A stretch of DNA of 8,107 nucleotides from contig JAQVLH010000046.1 in the NCBI GenBank assembly GCA_028704265.1, positions 1 through 8,107 of the forward strand, given 5' to 3'. Numbering within the stretch: the first letter of the stretch is position 1; every line of letters begins with the position of its first letter. The position numbers were made by a program, and so were the translations under genes. Below, piece after piece: positions 5,109 to 8,107 of this stretch. Source of the DNA: Candidatus Nanoarchaeia archaeon. GTDB taxonomy: Archaea > Nanobdellota > Nanobdellia > Tiddalikarchaeales > Tiddalikarchaeaceae. The notes beneath the pieces were generated by a model. It saw only the letters and a program-made list of their open reading frames with translations. It did no database searches and was not told the origin of the DNA.

Positions 5109-6593
5109 TTAAACTAATCCTTTTTTTATTGCTTCCTTAATTTTAGGAATTAATTCAGAAATTTTTATTCTTTCCTGCTTCATTGAATCTCTCATTCTAA
5201 GAGTAACTGATTCATCTTTTAAAGTGTCATAATCAACTGTTAGACAATATGGCGTTCCAATTTCATCCTGTCTTCTGTATCTTTTGCCTATTGAACCTGC
5301 TTCATCATAGAAACTGCTGAACTCTTCTTTCATTAGATTATAAACCTCTCTTGCTTTTGGCTCCAAATCTTTTTTTATTAAAGGAAAAACTGCTATTTTG
5401 TATGGAGCAATTTTAGGATGAATTTTTAAAACTAATCTTTCAGGCTCTTCTTTTAAACCATTAAATAATACTAATAATAATAATCTTTCAACTCCTAATG
5501 ACGGCTCGGTTGCAACATATAATATTTCCTTAGTTTTTGTCTCTTCATCAAAATATTCCAAGTTCTGTTTGCTTAAATTTTGATGCTGGGTCAAATCATA
5601 AGTTGTCCTGTCAGCTATTCCCTGAACCTCTTTAAAGCCCATAGGAAATTCGTATTCTATATCAACTGTTCCCGCTGAATAAAATGACAATTCAGATTTC
5701 ATATGCTGTCTTATTCTTAATTTATTTGCATCAATTCCTAAATCTAAAAACCATTGATAAAACGTTGCTGTCCAATAAGCATGCCATTTATTGGAAAATA
5801 TTTTTTTTTCAAACGCTGTCTTTATGCTCATTTCTTCAGCATCACTTAATCCTTTCTCCTGTTTCTCTCCGCTTAAAATTTTCAGCCTTAAATTGCTTAT
5901 CTTATCATAATCTAAGCAGTCATTTTTCTTATCCGCTTTTGTAAAAAATTCTATCTCCATCTGCTCAAATTCCCTTTTTCTAAAAATAAAATTTCTCGGA
6001 CTAATTTCATTCCTGAAAGCTTTACCTATTTGAGCAATTCCAAAAGGAGGCTTTACTCTTGCGCTGTCCATTACTGATTTATAATCCGCAAAAATACTCT
6101 GCGCTGTTTCAGGCCTTAAGTATGCAATATTGCCTTCAACTGGTCCGACGTTTGTGCAAAACATTTGATTAAATGATTTAACTGCCCCTAAATCTCCTTT
6201 GCAATCAGGACATTTTATTTTTTCATTAATAATTAACTCGGATAATTGTTCATTTTTTAGGCCATCTGTTTGCTTTCCTGTTTTTTCTTCTACAATATGA
6301 TCTGCTCTGAATCTTTTTTTGCATTTTTTGCACTCGGTTAAAGGGTCGACGAATGAATCAACATGCCCGCTTGCTTTCCAAACTAAAGGATTAGTAATTA
6401 TGCTGCCGTCTATTCCTATAATATCATCCCTGTCTTGCACGAAAGTTTTCCACCAATAATTTTTCAAATTTCTCGATAATTCAACACCTACTGGACCGTA
6501 ATCATAGAATCCTGGAACTTGGCCGTAAATCTCAGATGTTGGAAATATTATTCCTCTTCTCTTGCAATAACTGGCAACTTCTTCAATATTCAT
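5109..6593 (-). CDS. glyS: Glycyl-tRNA synthetase (class II, single-chain type)
   Basis: Encodes 494 residues. The enzyme attaches glycine to tRNA-Gly in the cytoplasm for protein synthesis. Family features in order: RRGIIFPTSEIYG with GFYDYGP (12-33), a zinc-binding pair CKKC (88-91) matched by CPDC (128-131), RPETAQ (160-165), class II motif 2 at about 193-217 (FRNE with R194 and E196), EFPMGFKEVQGIADRT (315-330), motif 3 EPSLGVERLLL (363-373), and the anticodon-binding domain (about 395-494, with IAPYKIAVFPL and the DEIGTPYC turn). This is the homodimeric archaeal/eukaryotic type, not the bacterial alpha/beta type. At 494 residues it is on the compact side for the archaeal form, with short insertions between motifs 1 and 3. 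All key motifs look intact. It is divergent from the orphan at 6703 and shares a 109-base promoter region with it. Confidence 0.97.
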   Translation of the reverse strand: MNIEEVASYCKRRGIIFPTSEIYGQVPGFYDYGPVGVELSRNLKNYWWKTFVQDRDDIIGIDGSIITNPLVWKASGHVDSFVDPLTECKKCKKRFRADHIVEEKTGKQTDGLKNEQLSELIINEKIKCPDCKGDLGAVKSFNQMFCTNVGPVEGNIAYLRPETAQSIFADYKSVMDSARVKPPFGIAQIGKAFRNEISPRNFIFRKREFEQMEIEFFTKADKKNDCLDYDKISNLRLKILSGEKQEKGLSDAEEMSIKTAFEKKIFSNKWHAYWTATFYQWFLDLGIDANKLRIRQHMKSELSFYSAGTVDIEYEFPMGFKEVQGIADRTTYDLTQHQNLSKQNLEYFDEETKTKEILYVATEPSLGVERLLLLVLFNGLKEEPERLVLKIHPKIAPYKIAVFPLIKKDLEPKAREVYNLMKEEFSSFYDEAGSIGKRYRRQDEIGTPYCLTVDYDTLKDESVTLRMRDSMKQERIKISELIPKIKEAIKKGLV

Positions 6594-6617
6594 AAGTATT
6601 TACAATATTTATTTGAG

Positions 6618-6626
6618 TTTTTAAAA
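6618..6626 (-). promoter_or_regulatory. TATA box of glyS
   Basis: The minus strand reads TTTTAAAAA at about -33 to -25 from the ATG at 6593. The distance allows a leaderless or nearly leaderless transcript. No Shine-Dalgarno sequence is seen before the ATG, which is preceded by AAATACTT. Confidence 0.5.
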
Positions 6627-6671
6627 GTTAGTGTTTTGGGATTTTTTTTAATTTAGCTTTAAAACGCATCT

Positions 6672-6679
6672 TTTTTAAA
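6672..6679 (+). promoter_or_regulatory. TATA box of the Zn-knuckle/membrane orphan
   Basis: TTTTTAAA lies at -31 to -24 from the ATG at 6703, the standard spacing for this window. It is back to back with the glyS box about 45 bases away. Confidence 0.6.
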
Positions 6680-6702
6680 TAGTTTCATATAATTATTTTC
6701 CT

Positions 6703-7881
6703 ATGTCAGAACAAGTAAAAATAAAAAAAGTACAAAATAAAAAAATTAAAGTTAAAAATATTAATTCTGGCACTGAAAAATATGAAAATGAAAAAACTTT
6801 GATAAACTATCATACAAATCTTAATAAAAAGCCGCATTGCGAATATTGCGGCGATTTTAGCCATGAATCATGCAAGTATGCAAAAATAGAAAATTTTGAA
6901 AGTTATGATAAACAGATTAATAATATAAAAAAATCAATTGGAGAGAAATCATTACCTCAAGAAATTGATATCCCTTGTTTGGATGAAATTTTAGAACATC
7001 AAGAAATTAAATCAGATGCAGATAATCAAACTTATAGATTATTATTGGACATTTACAACTCATTTGACAATTATGAGACAAGTTCAGTGATTGAAAAAAT
7101 AAAAAACTATTCAAAAAAAGAATTATTTATTAAAAATATTCTAATGGATGAAGCTGAAAAGTACAACAACGAAAAACCTTATGAAGAACTTATTAAGCTT
7201 AAAAATGAATTAAAAATAAAAGTTACAAATGAATTATGGAATTATAATAATAATTTTAAAAAACATGTTTATATTGAAGACTTGTTTGATAAAGCGTTTT
7301 CTATAAAAAAACCTGAGCAAATACTGGAAGAATTAAACGATTCTTGCTTAAAAGATAAAGTTAATAGTGAATATAAGGAAAAAATCAGAAATGTGTTTAG
7401 AGAAATCATTGATGCCAAAGCAATGAATAAAATTTATTCAAATTTAACTGAAGATTATAATGAATTTTTAAAACTTAAAGAAATTATAGAGACAGATAAT
7501 GAAAAAATCAAAAGCTTGATTAATTTAAATTACGGAAATTTAGAAAAATTTTTAGAAATTAAAGAACCTATATTAAAAACTTTTGAAAAATTTAAATATC
7601 CAAAATTCAAAAAAGTTTTGGATACTTTTGGCAAAATCATTGTACCTATTTTACCCCTTACAATTTCACTTCCTTTGATGTGGTTAGCAGGCCCTTGGGG
7701 AGGTGTTAGCAGTATAGTTATGATTTGCATGTATTATTGTTCTATTGGAATACCAGAATACCCAAGCGATTACGAATTTAAATTAACTTGTTATGAAAAT
7801 GATATTGAAACAGAACAAAAAAGATTTAATGATGAATTAAAAAAATTTAATTTCCTTAAAGAAGCCATGAAAGAATTTTAA
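6703..7881 (+). CDS. Orphan protein: Zn-knuckle-like motif, long helical region, two-span membrane hairpin
   Basis: Encodes 392 residues; no family recognised. The N-terminus is very basic (KIKKVQNKKIKVKN, 6-19). Residues 45-57 read HCEYCGDFSHESC, giving C46-X2-C49-X4-H54-X2-C57, a compact zinc-knuckle-like site. Residues 65-300 are charged and helical, Lys/Glu/Asn-rich, with probable coiled-coil stretches. Two hydrophobic segments (about 311-329 and 334-352), joined by a GPWGG turn, form a likely membrane hairpin, and the tail (353-392) is again charged and helical. There is no signal peptide, so the large N-terminal part should be cytoplasmic with the C-terminus anchoring it. The basic tail plus zinc site could contact nucleic acid or a protein partner, but this is inference. 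The ATG at 6703 is supported by the TATA box. The gene ends one base from the convergent peptidase gene. Confidence 0.75.
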   Translation: MSEQVKIKKVQNKKIKVKNINSGTEKYENEKTLINYHTNLNKKPHCEYCGDFSHESCKYAKIENFESYDKQINNIKKSIGEKSLPQEIDIPCLDEILEHQEIKSDADNQTYRLLLDIYNSFDNYETSSVIEKIKNYSKKELFIKNILMDEAEKYNNEKPYEELIKLKNELKIKVTNELWNYNNNFKKHVYIEDLFDKAFSIKKPEQILEELNDSCLKDKVNSEYKEKIRNVFREIIDAKAMNKIYSNLTEDYNEFLKLKEIIETDNEKIKSLINLNYGNLEKFLEIKEPILKTFEKFKYPKFKKVLDTFGKIIVPILPLTISLPLMWLAGPWGGVSSIVMICMYYCSIGIPEYPSDYEFKLTCYENDIETEQKRFNDELKKFNFLKEAMKEF

Positions 7882-7882
7882 A

Positions 7883-8107
7883 CTAATGTTTTAAGATTTC
7901 TAAATTAATTATACCATTTTTTGCTATTATTTTGCATGTTCCGCCTATTGGGTAAGTAAATCTTGGTATTGTGTGCGCAAAATCAAAGACTGCAATAACT
8001 GGAATATTCTTTGGTATTTCTTTTTTTGATTCAATTATTGCTTTTAATTTTTCATATGGCATTCCTATGTCTTTCTGGAATTTTCCGATTACTAATCCTT
8101 TTATTTT
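7883..8107 (-). CDS. S66-family peptidase (MccF/LD-carboxypeptidase-like), C-terminal part
   Basis: The last 74 codons of a leftward gene, cut by the right edge and ending in TAG at 7885-7883. The visible protein begins KIKGLVIGKFQ and continues to IPVIAVFDFAHTIPRFTYPIGG. GxxIGxF and the final xFxxxHTxPxxTxPIG block are the C-terminal hallmarks of S66 serine peptidases: the H in FAHT fits the catalytic histidine of the Ser-Glu-His triad; the serine and glutamate would lie outside the window. Family members cleave the L,D bond of murein tetrapeptide (LdcA) or inactivate microcin C-type peptide-nucleotides (MccF). DPANN archaea have no murein, so a MccF-like or other peptidase role is more likely. 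The gene is complete at its 3' end and converges on the orphan ending at 7881. Confidence 0.8.
   Translation of the reverse strand, partial: KIKGLVIGKFQKDIGMPYEKLKAIIESKKEIPKNIPVIAVFDFAHTIPRFTYPIGGTCKIIAKNGIINLEILKH

Noticed and set aside
5684..5944. A plus-strand open frame inside glyS
   Set aside because: It is antisense to the synthetase catalytic region, which is clearly the true coding strand.
7530..7730. A minus-strand open frame inside the rightward orphan
   Set aside because: It is antisense to the membrane-hairpin region and has no start signals of its own.
1..8107. CRISPR array, insertion sequence or integrase signature
   Set aside because: No regularly spaced repeats, no terminal inverted repeats and no transposase or recombinase motifs were seen.

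Overview
The window looks like a piece of chromosome from an AT-rich archaeon, most likely a small-genome DPANN member (Woesearchaeota/Pacearchaeota-like). This rests on four things: an archaeal-type DnaG primase/exosome protein, a single-chain archaeal/eukaryote-type glycyl-tRNA synthetase, TATA-box promoters instead of bacterial -35/-10 boxes, and a high share of short lineage-specific proteins. The lineage name is inference; no rRNA or other marker is present.

Layout, left to right. Positions 1-13 hold what may be the first codons of a leftward gene, preceded by a TATA box and inverted repeats (24-63). Next comes a leftward two-gene operon read from about 1722 to 116: a small Toprim protein, then dnaG, joined by a 4-base stop/start overlap and closed by a hairpin plus T-tract terminator at 86-128. 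Its upstream leader (about 1648-1724) is far more GC-rich than anything else here and contains a real Shine-Dalgarno sequence. Positions 1772-2809 encode a leftward secreted lipoprotein with 11 N-glycosylation sequons. Positions 2914-3933 hold two leftward tandem paralogs of an unrecognised family. A rightward orphan (4083-4595) converges on a leftward small membrane protein (4602-5072). The glycyl-tRNA synthetase gene follows (5109-6593, leftward). It is divergent from a rightward Zn-knuckle/helical/membrane orphan (6703-7881). That gene ends one base short of the leftward 3' end of an S66 (MccF/LD-carboxypeptidase-like) peptidase, which is cut by the right edge.

Most genes have a TATA-like box at about -33 to -23 from the start codon and no Shine-Dalgarno, so their transcripts are probably leaderless. 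The Toprim-dnaG operon is the exception. The window mixes information-processing genes (dnaG, glyS, Toprim) with orphans that probably work at the cell surface or membrane. I see no mobile element, CRISPR array, rRNA or tRNA, and no obvious defence system. The points most worth a second look are the structured leader of the dnaG operon, the tandem orphan paralogs, the sequon-rich lipoprotein, and the two membrane-hairpin orphans on either side of glyS.
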